DNA of 64,000 nucleotides from the NCBI GenBank assembly GCA_017644045.1, contig JAEPMI010000001.1, forward strand, positions 488,470 through 552,469. Direction: 5' to 3'. Within the stretch, counting starts at the first letter, position 1. Every line of letters starts with the position of its first letter. The position numbers were made by a program, and so were the translations under genes. Shown here in pieces: positions 46,387-55,475 of this stretch. This DNA is from Deltaproteobacteria bacterium. Lineage in GTDB: Bacteria; Myxococcota_A; Polyangia; Polyangiales; Houyiibacteriaceae. The notes under the pieces were generated by a model, which was not told the DNA's origin, did no database searches, and worked only from the letters and a program-made list of their open reading frames with translations.

Positions 46387-47861
46387 TCCGCACCTCCCTC
46401 GAGCTTGGCCTCGGTGCCGAGGACCCAGGTGTCCTTGCTGCCTCCGCCCTGCGAGCTGTTCACGATGAGCGAGCCCTTCTTCAGCGCGACGCGGGTCAGC
46501 CCACCGGGCAACACGTAGGTGCTCTCGCCGCAGAGGACGAAGGGCCGGAGATCGACGTGCCGCGGGTCCCAGCCCTCTTCGGTCACGGTCGGAACGGTGG
46601 AGAGGTTGATCACCGGCTGCGCGATGTAGCGGCTCGGCTCGGCCTCGATGCGCTCGCGCACGTCGGCGAGCTCGTCCTTGCTGGCCTTCGGGCCGATGAC
46701 GATGCCGTAGCCGCCGCTCGCGTCGGTCGGCTTCACCACCAGCTCCTCGAGGTGGTCGAGCACGTACTTCAGCCCCTCCTCCTCGCGGCAGAGGTGCGTG
46801 GGCACGTTCGGGATGATCGGCTCCTGCTTCAGGTAGTACTCGATGATCCGCGGCAGATAGGCGTAGACCGCCTTGTCGTCGGCGACGCCGGTGCCGGGCG
46901 CGTTGACGAGCGAGACGTGCCCCTTGCGGTAGACGTCCATCAGACCCGGCACGCCGAGGAGCGAGTCCTTGCGGAAGACCAGCGGGTCCAGGAAGTCGTC
47001 GTCGATGCGGCGGTAGATCACGTCGACCCGCACGAGGCCGCTCGTGGTGCGCATCTTCACGCGGCCCTCGTGGACCACGAGGTCCGAGCCCTGCACCAGC
47101 TCGACCCCCATCTGCTGCGCGAGGAACGAGTGTTCGAAGTAGGCGGAGTTGTAGCTGCCGGGCGTGAGCACGACCGCGCGTGGGTCGTCCACGTCGGGGG
47201 CGACCTCGAGCAGCGTCTCGAGCAGGCGCTCCGGGTAGTCCTCGACCGGCTGGACCTGCAGCCCCTCGAAGACCTCGGGGAAGGTCCGCTTCATGACGGC
47301 GCGGTTCTCGAGCACGTAGCTCACGCCGCTCGGCACGCGGACGTTGTCTTCGAGCACGTACATGGTGCCGTCGCCGCCGCGGACCAGGTCGGTCCCGCTC
47401 ACGTGGCAGTAGGTGCCGTGGCGCGGCCGGATGCCGCGGCACGCCTCGAGGTAGCCCTTCTGCTTCAGGATGAGGTCGCGCGGGACGATGCCGTCGTCGA
47501 GGACCTTCTGTCCGTCGTAGAGGTCTGCCAGGAAGAGGTTCAGCGCTTCGACCCGCTGCGCCAGGCCGGCTTCGATCGTTGGCCACTCGTCCGCGCCGAA
47601 GATCCGCGGGATGACGTCGAAGGGCCAGACCTTCTCCTTCCCCGCGTCGTGGCCGTAGACATAGAAGGTGATGCCGAGGTCGCGGAGCTTCGAGGCCGCG
47701 GCGCGCTGGTGCGCGAAGAGGGCTTCGGCGTCGAAGGCGCGGAGCCGCTCGACCAGGAGCGCGGCCTTCTCGCGGGGCACTCCGGATTCGTCGAAGAGCT
47801 CGTCGAAGGTGGCGCCGAGCCCGGGTTCACCGCCCGTGACTTGGCTCTGGGACTGGCTCAT
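46383..47861 (-). CDS. Circularly permuted ATP-grasp protein
   Basis: This 492-residue protein is of the circularly permuted type 2 ATP-grasp family. Typical segments are [77 protein letters not shown] and [21 protein letters not shown]. The nucleotide-binding segment [17 protein letters not shown] at about 388-404 keeps both the Lys and the Gly-rich loop, and [11 protein letters not shown] follows. It is expected to be an active carboxylate-amine ligase, perhaps forming peptide bonds on an unknown acceptor. It is the first gene of the leftward arm, divergent from the transglutaminase-DUF2126 gene across a 179-bp promoter region. Confidence 0.9.
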   Translation of the reverse strand: MSQSQSQVTGGEPGLGATFDELFDESGVPREKAALLVERLRAFDAEALFAHQRAAASKLRDLGITFYVYGHDAGKEKVWPFDVIPRIFGADEWPTIEAGLAQRVEALNLFLADLYDGQKVLDDGIVPRDLILKQKGYLEACRGIRPRHGTYCHVSGTDLVRGGDGTMYVLEDNVRVPSGVSYVLENRAVMKRTFPEVFEGLQVQPVEDYPERLLETLLEVAPDVDDPRAVVLTPGSYNSAYFEHSFLAQQMGVELVQGSDLVVHEGRVKMRTTSGLVRVDVIYRRIDDDFLDPLVFRKDSLLGVPGLMDVYRKGHVSLVNAPGTGVADDKAVYAYLPRIIEYYLKQEPIIPNVPTHLCREEEGLKYVLDHLEELVVKPTDASGGYGIVIGPKASKDELADVRERIEAEPSRYIAQPVINLSTVPTVTEEGWDPRHVDLRPFVLCGESTYVLPGGLTRVALKKGSLIVNSSQGGGSKDTWVLGTEAKLEGGAE

Positions 47862-48040
47862 GCTCGCTGGCTCCTCGACTTTCTCATCTCTTTGGGGCTA
47901 ACACGATCATCTCACGATCCGAAGACCGGTCTCCATCGGAGAACGTTTGGATTTCCCGTTTTTCACGGAGAGAAACGGGTCTGAAACGAACCTGAAACGC
48001 TGGTCCGTCAGCCTCGACCCTCCCCACGGGACCCCTTCGA
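47862..48040. promoter_or_regulatory. Divergent promoter region of the ATP-grasp/transglutaminase locus
   Basis: This 179-bp region separates the two arms of the locus and is less GC-rich than its flanks. CCCGTTT (47955-47961) and AAACGGG (47973-47979) form a 7-bp inverted repeat. CTGAAACG occurs twice 11 bp apart (47981-47988 and 47992-47999). These could bind a common regulator, but no regulator gene is adjacent. Confidence 0.45.
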
Positions 48041-51000
48041 ATGACCATCCGCGTCGCCCTCCGCCACATCACCGACTACCGCTACGACCGGCTCGTCGGC
48101 CTCGGCCCCCAGGTCGTCCGACTGCGCCCGGCCGCACACTCGGTCACCCAGCCGGTTCGCTACACGATGGACGTCGCTCCGAAGGAGCACTTCATCCACT
48201 GGCAGCAGGACCCCCTGGGCAATCGGCAGGCTCGCTTGGTGTTCCCCGAGAAGACCGACCACTTCCGAGTCGACGTCGAGCTCGTCGCCGACCTCGAGCC
48301 GCTGAACCCCTTCGACTTCTTCGTGGAGCCGGAGGCCGAGGAGCTCCCCTTCACCTACGACGAGGCGACGGTACCCTCGCTGGGCCCCTTCCTGAAGAAG
48401 ACGAGCTACGGCGACCGCTTCCGGAAGCTCGTCGGCGAGCTCGGCCCGAAGGACGGCCAGCGGACCGTCGACTGGATGGTCGCGGTCAACCAGGAGCTCG
48501 AGAAGCGCATCGGCTACGTCGTCCGAATGGAGCCCGGGGTGCAGACGCCCGAGGAGACCCTCGAGATCGGCAAGGGCTCCTGCCGAGACACCGGCTGGCT
48601 GCTGGTCGAGCTGCTCCGCCACTACGGCATCGCGAGCCGTTTCGTGTCCGGCTACCTCATCCAGCTCGTGCACGACGTGAAGCCTCTCGAAGGTCCGAGC
48701 GGTCCGTCCGCGGACTTCACCGACCTGCACGCGTGGGCCGAGGCCTTCGTTCCCGGCGCCGGCTGGATCGGCTTCGACCCCACCTCGGGCATGCTCGCGG
48801 CGGAGGGCCACATCCCGCTCGCCTGCACTCCGCGCCCGGGCTCGGCGGCGCCGGTGACCGGCGCGCTCGACGAGTGCGAGGTCGAGTTCGAGCACTCGAT
48901 GAGCGTGCGCCGGATCCTCGAGACCCCGCGCGTGACCCGGCCCTACGAGCCTTCGACATGGCGCGCCATCGACGCCCTCGGCCGAAAGGTCGACCGGGAG
49001 CTGGCCGACGAGGACGTGCGTTTGTGGATGGGCGGCGAGCCGACCTTCGTCTCCATCGACGACTACGACGCCCCCGAGTGGAACACGGCCGCGATGGGTG
49101 GCGACAAGAAGCAGCGCGCCGAGACGCTCTTCGAGAAGATGATCGCCCGCTTCGCGAGCGGTGGGCTCCGCCACTACGGTCAGGGCAAGTGGTACCCCGG
49201 CGAGTCCCTCCCCCGGTGGGCGTTGACCTGCTTCTTCCGCAAGGACGGCACACCCATCTGGCACGACGACGACCTCGTCGCGCGACCCGGTGGCGACGCC
49301 CCCGACGACCCGACGCTGACCCGGTTCGGCCAGGCGCTCTGCGAGCGGCTCGGGGTGAGCGACCAGCACATGGCGCCGGGCTACGAGGACGCGCTCTATC
49401 ACATCTGGCGCGAGCGCCGACTGCCCAGCAACCTGGACCCGCTCGACAACCGGCTCGACTGGGAAGAAGAGCGCGCGCTCATCGCCAAGGTCTTCGAGCG
49501 CGGCCTCGGCCACCAGGTCGGTCTGGCGCTTCCGCTGCGCGCGGTGCGTCCCTTCCCGCAGGCCGAAGCGCGCTGGGAGACGGGCTCGTTCTTCCTGCGC
49601 CGCGAGCATCTCTTCCTGGTCCCCGGCAGCTCCCCGATGGGGTACCGGCTCCCGCTCGACTCGCTGCCTTGGATGGCCGACGTCGATCGCGAGATGCTTG
49701 GTGAGCGCGACCCCTTCGCCGAGTTCCCGCCGCTGCCCGATCCTCGGCGGCCACGGCGCACGAGCGATCCCCGCACCCAACATCCGGGCGCGGCGCAGCG
49801 TGACGCGGACGCCCCGGCGCCCTTCCAGTCGGCGGCGGGCACGGTCCGCACCGCCCTCTGTCTCGAGGTCCGCGACGGGATGCTGCACCTCTTCATGCCG
49901 CCGGTCCCGGACGCCGCGGCCTACCTCGAGCTGGTCGGCGCGATCGAGCAGACCGCGGCCGACACGGGCACGCCGGTGCGCCTCGAGGGCTACACGCCAC
50001 CGGGCGATCCACAGCTGCAGTCGTTCTCCGTCACGCCCGACCCGGGTGTCATCGAGGTCAACATCCACCCCTCGGCCAACTGGGACGAGCTGAGCGAGCG
50101 CACCCGCACCGTGTACGAGCTCGCACGCGAGTCACGCCTCGGCGCCGACAAGTTCCTGCTCGACGGTCGCCACGTCGGCACCGGCGGCGGCAACCACGTG
50201 ACCCTCGGCTCGGCGAGCACCGGCGACAGCCCCCTGCTGCGCTGCCCGGACCTGCTCCGCTCGATGGTCGGCTACTGGCTCGACCACCCTTCCCTCTCCT
50301 ATCTCTTCAGCGGCCTCTTCATCGGCCCGACCAGCCAGGCCCCGCGGGTCGACGAGGCGCGCCACGAGGCGGTGCGCGAGCTCGAGATCGCCTTCGACGA
50401 GCTCGAGCGGCAGGACGGCAACGCTCCGCCCTGGCTCGTGGACCGGCTCTTCCGCCACCTGCTGACCGACGTCACCGGCAACACCCACCGGTCGGAGTTC
50501 TGCATCGACAAGCTCTACTCGCCGGACGGCCCCGCCGGCCGCAAGGGCATCCTGGAGCTGCGCAACTTCGAGATGCCACCGCACCCGGAGATGAGCCTCA
50601 CCCAGGGCCTGTTGCTCCGCTCGCTCGTCGCGTGGTTCTGGCGTGAGCCCTACCACTCGGCGCGTACCCGCTGGGGCACCACCCTGCACGACCGCTTCAT
50701 GCTCCCGCACTACGTGGAGAAGGACTTTCACGAGGTGGTCGAGGATCTGCAGAACGCCGGCTACCCGCTGCAGCGCTCCTGGTACCAGCCGCACGTCGAG
50801 TTCCGCTTCCCTCGCCTCGGCGCCGTCGACGCGCAGGGCGTCGAGCTCGAGCTGCGCACCGCCCTCGAACCCTGGCACGTGCTCGGCGAGGAGGGCGCGA
50901 TCGGCGGTACCGCGCGCTACGTCGACGCCAGCCTCGAGCGGCTGCAGGTCACCCTCCGCGGCGCGCTCGAGCATCGTCACACCGTGCTCGTGAATGGCCG

Positions 51001-51433
51001 GGCCGCACCGCTGCAGCCGACCGGGACCCGGGGCGAGAAGGTCGCCGGGATCCGCTTCCGCGCGTGGCAACCGCCCGCGTGTCTGCACCCGACCATCGGC
51101 GTGCACGGCCCGCTCCGGATCGAGGTGGTCGACACGCATCGGCGCCGGTCGATGGGTGGGTGCACCTACCACGTGTCGCACCCGGACGGTCAGGCCTACG
51201 ACCTGCTGCCGATCAACGCCGAGGAGGCCGGCGCTCGACGCCGCGCCCGCTTCGTGCCCTTCGGCCATAGCGCGGGCGAGCTCCACATCCCGGAGCCCGT
51301 AGTGGACCCGGACTGCCCGCTCACCCTGGACCTGCGGCGGGATCCGCCGGCCGCCCGGGAACGACCGGCCAGCGACGCCCACGAGCCGACCGGCGCGCGA
51401 ACGCGGCGGAGCCGCTTCGCCAGCCAGTCGTGA
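48041..51433 (+). CDS. Transglutaminase-like / DUF2126 protein
   Basis: This 1130-residue protein has a bacterial transglutaminase N-terminal domain at 1-85 (VALRHITDYRYDRLVGLGPQVVRLRPA) and a transglutaminase core with an intact Cys-His-Asp triad: C181 in GSCRDT, H230 in DLHAWAE and D246 in GFDPTSG. From about residue 300 onward it is the long DUF2126-type domain (VRLWMGGEPTFVSIDD; GKWYPGESLPRWAL; NIHPSANWDELSERT; GTGGGNHVTLG; NTHRSEFCIDKLY). No signal peptide is present. In this family of loci it is thought to act on peptide or protein amides alongside ATP-grasp ligases; the reaction is not established. It opens the rightward arm and ends shortly before a repeat region. Confidence 0.9.
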   Translation: MTIRVALRHITDYRYDRLVGLGPQVVRLRPAAHSVTQPVRYTMDVAPKEHFIHWQQDPLGNRQARLVFPEKTDHFRVDVELVADLEPLNPFDFFVEPEAEELPFTYDEATVPSLGPFLKKTSYGDRFRKLVGELGPKDGQRTVDWMVAVNQELEKRIGYVVRMEPGVQTPEETLEIGKGSCRDTGWLLVELLRHYGIASRFVSGYLIQLVHDVKPLEGPSGPSADFTDLHAWAEAFVPGAGWIGFDPTSGMLAAEGHIPLACTPRPGSAAPVTGALDECEVEFEHSMSVRRILETPRVTRPYEPSTWRAIDALGRKVDRELADEDVRLWMGGEPTFVSIDDYDAPEWNTAAMGGDKKQRAETLFEKMIARFASGGLRHYGQGKWYPGESLPRWALTCFFRKDGTPIWHDDDLVARPGGDAPDDPTLTRFGQALCERLGVSDQHMAPGYEDALYHIWRERRLPSNLDPLDNRLDWEEERALIAKVFERGLGHQVGLALPLRAVRPFPQAEARWETGSFFLRREHLFLVPGSSPMGYRLPLDSLPWMADVDREMLGERDPFAEFPPLPDPRRPRRTSDPRTQHPGAAQRDADAPAPFQSAAGTVRTALCLEVRDGMLHLFMPPVPDAAAYLELVGAIEQTAADTGTPVRLEGYTPPGDPQLQSFSVTPDPGVIEVNIHPSANWDELSERTRTVYELARESRLGADKFLLDGRHVGTGGGNHVTLGSASTGDSPLLRCPDLLRSMVGYWLDHPSLSYLFSGLFIGPTSQAPRVDEARHEAVRELEIAFDELERQDGNAPPWLVDRLFRHLLTDVTGNTHRSEFCIDKLYSPDGPAGRKGILELRNFEMPPHPEMSLTQGLLLRSLVAWFWREPYHSARTRWGTTLHDRFMLPHYVEKDFHEVVEDLQNAGYPLQRSWYQPHVEFRFPRLGAVDAQGVELELRTALEPWHVLGEEGAIGGTARYVDASLERLQVTLRGALEHRHTVLVNGRAAPLQPTGTRGEKVAGIRFRAWQPPACLHPTIGVHGPLRIEVVDTHRRRSMGGCTYHVSHPDGQAYDLLPINAEEAGARRRARFVPFGHSAGELHIPEPVVDPDCPLTLDLRRDPPAARERPASDAHEPTGARTRRSRFASQS

Positions 51434-51450
51434 GGGAGCCGAAGGCGAGC

Positions 51451-51591
51451 GAACCCCTCACCCTTTCGAGGCGCGAAAGGGGTGAGGGACAGGGCGAGGG
51501 TGACGGTGAGGGACGAAGGGCGAGCGAGCCTTCACCCTCACCCTTCGAGAAGGGGTGAGGGACAGGGCGAGGGTGAGGGTGAGGGACGAAG
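51451..51591. repeat. Two REP-like hairpin units with 42-bp near-identical tails
   Basis: The 42-bp sequences at 51477-51518 and 51550-51591 differ at one base (C versus G). They consist of hexamers of the form NNAGGG (TGAGGG, ACAGGG, CGAGGG). Each is preceded by its partial inverted complement (CCCTCACCC...), so each unit can form a hairpin. The array fills most of the 213-bp gap before the ATP-grasp/alpha-E fusion gene. Confidence 0.75.
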
Positions 51592-51646
51592 CGGAGCTTC
51601 GTGGAATCCCTCGACGTGGACGATCCATCCGGGCTAAGAATCGGGG

Positions 51647-54193
51647 GTGAACGTGACGCCTCCGAGCGTGGCCCCCGGGGCGGCCCGCCTCCCTTATGTG
51701 GCCCCGCAGGGTGTGCACGATCGGATGCGCGCGCCGGACGGGAGCACCCGCGAGGGCTGGGAGCGGCTGGAGACCTATCTCGCCACCCTGGGCACCGAGG
51801 AGCTGGCCGCTCGCCAGGCCCAGGCGCAGGCCCACATCCGCCGCAACGGTGTGACCTACAACGAGTTCGCCGACCCGCGAATGGCGCACCGCCCGTGGAC
51901 CGTGGACCCGGTCCCGACGGTGGTCTCCCCACGCACCTGGGGCGCGATCGAGCTCGGGATGCAGCAGCGTGCCCGGCTGATGGACGCGCTGCTCCGCGAC
52001 ATCTACGGATCGCAGCGCGTGCTCACGGAGCGGCTGCTGCCGCCGGAGCTGATCTTCGGCAACCCGGGCTTTCTGCGACCGTGCCATCGGCTGCTGCCGG
52101 CCCACGCGCCGATGCTCACGATGTTCGGCGCCGAGCTCGCGTGGGACTCGGCCGGCCGAGCGGTGGTGCTCGCCGACGGCACGCAGGCGCCGAGCGGCGC
52201 CGCCTACGCGCTCGAGAACCGGCTCATCGTCAGCCAGGTGCTCGCCCGCGAGTTCCGTGGCCACCAGGTCCGCCGGCTCGCGGAGTTCTTCGACCGCTAC
52301 CGCAACACGCTCCGCTCGCTCCCGACGTACGCCCGCGAGAACCCGCTGGTCGTCGTGCTCACGCCGGGCCCGTACACCCAGAGCTACTTCGAGCACGCCT
52401 TCCTCGCGAGCTACCTCGGTCTGACGCTGGTGCAGGGCGCGGATCTCTCGGTGCGCGATCGCCGCGTCTACCTCAAGACCCTCGGCGGCCTGGAGCGCGT
52501 GGACGTGATCCTGCGCCGCGTCGACGACCATCTCTGCGACCCGCTCGACCTCGATGGCCGCAGCGGCGTCGGTGTCGCCGGGCTCACCCAGGCCGTGCGG
52601 GCCGGGAACGTCGCCGTGGCGAACGCCCTCGGGACGGGCGTGCTGCAGACGCGCGCGTTCCTCGGCTACCTGCCCTCGATCTGCCGCGCGCTGCTCGGCG
52701 AGGAGCTGCGGCTCTCGTCGGCCGAGACCTATTGGTGCGGCGAAGACTCGGCGCGCAAGCTCGTGCTCGACCAGCTGGCCGGCATGGTGGTCGGCCCGAC
52801 CTTCCCGCGCGAAGGCTCGAAACGCGTCGCCGCGGGAACGCTCACCAAGGCCCAGCTCGACGAGCTGCGCGCGAAGATCACCGCGCGGCCCACCGACTTC
52901 GTCGCGCAGAAGGACATCTCGGTCGGCACCTCGCCGAGCTGGGTCGACGGCACCATCGCGCCTCGCCCGATCGTGCTCCGCACCTTCGCGACGCGGACCA
53001 CCGACGGCTACAGCGTGATGCCGGGCGGGCTGACGCGGGTGAGCTCGCGCGATGCGCGCAGCGAGGCCGCGCTCCAGACCGGCACCACCAGCAAGGACTG
53101 CTGGGTGCTCGCCGACGGCCCCGTCAGCACGCTCAGCCTGCTGCGAAAGGCCGCCGCGCCGCTGACCATCTCCCGCGCCGGCGGCGACCTGCCGAGCCGC
53201 ATCGCGGACGACCTCTACTGGCTCGGCCGCTACGTCGAGCGGGCCGACGAGACCGCGCGGCTGCTGCGGGTGCTCACGGCCAACCTCGCCGACCACAGCG
53301 CGAGCGGTGGCAACACCGTGCTGCCGACCCTGGTCCACGCGCTCGCGAAGCACACCGAGGGCGAGACCGAGCTCGCGTCGCCGGTCCACGCCGATCTCGA
53401 GCCGCTCGAACGCGAGATCGTCGAGTACCTGCTCTCGGAGGACACGCCGCGCAGCTTGCGGAGCCTCGTGTCGAACGCGCGGCGCCTGGCCTTCGCGGCG
53501 CGCGACCGCATCAGCCACGACGCTCTGCGGGCGCTGCAGCGCGCGAGCGACGCCTTCAGTGGCGACGCCTTCTCGACCGACATGGGCTTCGGTGTGGCGC
53601 TGGACCTGATCGACGAGGTGCTCCTCGCGCTCTCCGCGTTCGCGGGCGTCGGCTTCGACGGGCTGACCCGCGGTGCTGGCTTCCGCTTCGCCGACATGGG
53701 TCGCCGCGTGGAGCGTGCCCACGGCACCGCGACCTTGATCGAGAGCACGCTCGGTCGCTCGCAGGAGGACGAGGACTCGCTGCTGCTCGCGTTGCTCACC
53801 CTTCTCGACAGCACGGGCGCGTACCGCCGACGCTACCGCGGCGCGCTGGATGTCGCCGCCGTGCTCGACCTGCTCGTGCTCGACGAGCGGAACCCGCGCT
53901 CGGTCGCCTTCCAGCTCGCCGCGCTCAACGAGCACGTGGCCGAGCTGCCCAGCGAAGACGCGCGCGAGCACCGCCGACCCGAGGCGCGGGTCGCCCTCCG
54001 CGCGCTCACCCGACTGCGGCTCACCGAGCCCGCGGCGCTCTCCGAGGTCGATGGCAACACCCGCAAGACGTTGCTCTCGGTGATGCGCGCGACCGCCGAC
54101 GACACGGCCGACTTCTCCGACGCGCTGACGACCGACTACTTCGCCCACGCCGTGGCTCAGCTGAGCCTCACTCGGGAGGAGGAGGAGGCGTGA
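51647..54193 (+). CDS. Circularly permuted ATP-grasp / alpha-E fusion protein
   Basis: This 848-residue protein fuses the two activities encoded separately on the other arm. Residues about 1-490 are ATP-grasp-like (AYALENRLIVSQVLAREF; VVVLTPGPYTQSYFEHAFLAS; VDVILRRVDDHLCDPLDL; VMPGGLTRVS). Residues about 510-848 are an alpha-E domain (SRIADDLYWLGRYVERADETARLL). At the segment where the paralogue reads [12 protein letters not shown] this protein reads VVGPTFPREGSK, so the Lys and Gly-rich loop are not evident. ATP binding is therefore doubtful or altered. The GTG at 51647 is the likely start, and a second GTG lies two codons on. The stop overlaps the next gene (GTGA). Confidence 0.85.
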   Translation: MNVTPPSVAPGAARLPYVAPQGVHDRMRAPDGSTREGWERLETYLATLGTEELAARQAQAQAHIRRNGVTYNEFADPRMAHRPWTVDPVPTVVSPRTWGAIELGMQQRARLMDALLRDIYGSQRVLTERLLPPELIFGNPGFLRPCHRLLPAHAPMLTMFGAELAWDSAGRAVVLADGTQAPSGAAYALENRLIVSQVLAREFRGHQVRRLAEFFDRYRNTLRSLPTYARENPLVVVLTPGPYTQSYFEHAFLASYLGLTLVQGADLSVRDRRVYLKTLGGLERVDVILRRVDDHLCDPLDLDGRSGVGVAGLTQAVRAGNVAVANALGTGVLQTRAFLGYLPSICRALLGEELRLSSAETYWCGEDSARKLVLDQLAGMVVGPTFPREGSKRVAAGTLTKAQLDELRAKITARPTDFVAQKDISVGTSPSWVDGTIAPRPIVLRTFATRTTDGYSVMPGGLTRVSSRDARSEAALQTGTTSKDCWVLADGPVSTLSLLRKAAAPLTISRAGGDLPSRIADDLYWLGRYVERADETARLLRVLTANLADHSASGGNTVLPTLVHALAKHTEGETELASPVHADLEPLEREIVEYLLSEDTPRSLRSLVSNARRLAFAARDRISHDALRALQRASDAFSGDAFSTDMGFGVALDLIDEVLLALSAFAGVGFDGLTRGAGFRFADMGRRVERAHGTATLIESTLGRSQEDEDSLLLALLTLLDSTGAYRRRYRGALDVAAVLDLLVLDERNPRSVAFQLAALNEHVAELPSEDAREHRRPEARVALRALTRLRLTEPAALSEVDGNTRKTLLSVMRATADDTADFSDALTTDYFAHAVAQLSLTREEEEA

Positions 54194-55071
54194 AGCTCGA
54201 GGTCAAACACGTCACGACCTACGTCTACGAGGACACGGTCTCGGTCGGCCACAGCGAAGCGAAGCTGCGTCCACGGGCGACGCGCCATCAGGAGGTCTGG
54301 CTCAGCGAGCTCACCGTGGAGCCCGCGCCGAGCGCCAAGTCCTCGCACCGCGACTACTTCGGGAACCTGACCGACTACTTCGTCCTCGACGCGCCGCACG
54401 ACGAGCTGAAGGTGACCTCGCTCAGCCGGGTCAACGTGCATCCGCCCACCCTGCCCGACCCGGCTCAGTCGCCGCCGTGGGAAGAGACGTGCAAGCGGCT
54501 CCGAGAAGTGATCACGGTGGGGCCGGAGGGCGCGATCGAGCACGTCTTCCCGAGCCCCTTCGCCAAGCCGACCGAGCAGCTGAAGACCTTCGCGCTGAAG
54601 AGCTTCACCCCCGGCCGGCCGACTTTGGAGGCCGCGTTCGATCTTCGGCACCGGATCTTCGACGAGTTCGAGTACCAGTCGGGCTCGACCACCATCGCCA
54701 CGCCGCTCGAACAGGTGATGAAGCAGAAGAAGGGCGTCTGTCAGGACTTCGCCCATCTGATGATCGCGTGCCTGCGCTCGCTCGGTCTCGCGGCCCGCTA
54801 CGTGAGTGGCTACCTCGTGACCCAACCGCCGCCCGGCCAGGAGAAGCTGCAGGGCGCGGACGCCAGCCACGCGTGGCTGGCGATCTGGTGTCCGGGGATC
54901 GGCTTCGTCGATCTGGACCCGACCAACGACACCGTCCCCGACGCGAGCTACGTGACCGCGGCGTGGGGGCGCGACTTCGGCGACGTGAGCCCGATCAAGG
55001 GCGTCGTGCTCGGCGGTGGTGCCCACACGGTGCACGCTGCCGTGGACGTGGTACCCCTCGACGCGCAGTGA
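54190..55071 (+). CDS. Transglutaminase-like cysteine peptidase-fold protein
   Basis: This 293-residue protein has the bacterial transglutaminase N-terminal domain (1-80; LEVKHVTTYVYEDTVSVGHSEAKLRPR) and a core with an intact triad: C184 in KGVCQDFAH, H227 in ASHAWLAIW and D243 in DLDPTND. It lacks a signal peptide. The short size and lack of DUF2126 distinguish it from the 1130-residue protein in the same arm. It may cleave or form isopeptide bonds on the product of the ATP-grasp proteins. The GTG start overlaps the fusion gene stop, and its own stop overlaps the GTG of the next small gene, so the three are translationally linked. Confidence 0.9.
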   Translation: MKLEVKHVTTYVYEDTVSVGHSEAKLRPRATRHQEVWLSELTVEPAPSAKSSHRDYFGNLTDYFVLDAPHDELKVTSLSRVNVHPPTLPDPAQSPPWEETCKRLREVITVGPEGAIEHVFPSPFAKPTEQLKTFALKSFTPGRPTLEAAFDLRHRIFDEFEYQSGSTTIATPLEQVMKQKKGVCQDFAHLMIACLRSLGLAARYVSGYLVTQPPPGQEKLQGADASHAWLAIWCPGIGFVDLDPTNDTVPDASYVTAAWGRDFGDVSPIKGVVLGGGAHTVHAAVDVVPLDAQ

Positions 55072-55385
55072 ACGCCAAGACCATCGCCGCTGTCGTGTTG
55101 GCTTTCGCCCTGGCCGTGGGCGTGGGCTTCGGCGTCCGTTGGGCCGGCAAGGCAGGCATCGGCGACGAGTGCGAGGTCGACGGCGACTGCCGCAGCTTCT
55201 CGGCCATCTGCCTGCAGAGCTACGCCGACCGCACGTGCACCCAGCTCTGCACCACCGACGACGAGTGCCCCGAAGGCGAGGTCTGCCGCGAAGCCGACCT
55301 CCAAGACGAGACCGGCACCACCGACACCGCCCACGAGGTCTGCGCCCCCCCACCCCCCACCCTCGACACCTTCCGCGAAGACTAG
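55068..55385 (+). CDS. Small Cys-rich membrane-anchored protein
   Basis: This 105-residue protein starts at a GTG overlapping the transglutaminase stop (GTGA). One N-terminal hydrophobic helix (about 3-24; IAAVVLAFALAVGVGFGVRW) serves as signal anchor. The outside part is a compact Cys-rich module with about eight Cys in an EC/DC spacing (GDECEVDGDC; CLQSYADRTCTQLCTTDDECPEGEVC), like small Cys-rich repeats on many myxobacterial surface proteins. It ends in a Pro-rich tail. It could be the substrate or surface partner of the ATP-grasp/transglutaminase arm, an inference from coupling. A 63-bp repeat begins 10 bp after its stop. Confidence 0.75.
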   Translation: MNAKTIAAVVLAFALAVGVGFGVRWAGKAGIGDECEVDGDCRSFSAICLQSYADRTCTQLCTTDDECPEGEVCREADLQDETGTTDTAHEVCAPPPPTLDTFRED

Positions 55386-55394
55386 GGAAGACTA

Positions 55395-55457
55395 GGGGAC
55401 ACTCCCCCCCTCCGGATCCCCCGCAAACACAGGGCGTTCCGGACGGAAAATGAATTT
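55395..55457 (+). repeat. 63-bp repeat, left copy
   Basis: Identical over 63 bp to the reverse complement of 58206-58268. It contains a run of seven C and two TCCGGA palindromes about 21 bp apart that could close a stem. It begins 10 bp after the stop of the small Cys-rich gene and ends 18 bp before the stop of the lysR-like gene. Confidence 0.95.
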
Positions 55458-55475
55458 TGCCTCCGGAGGGGCCCC

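Noticed and set aside
48008-50068. Long open frame of 686 codons on the minus strand
   Set aside because: It is antisense to the transglutaminase-DUF2126 gene with its intact triad, and no domain is visible.
51458-54148. Long open frame of 896 codons on the minus strand
   Set aside because: It is antisense to the ATP-grasp/alpha-E fusion gene and a by-product of high GC in the third codon position.
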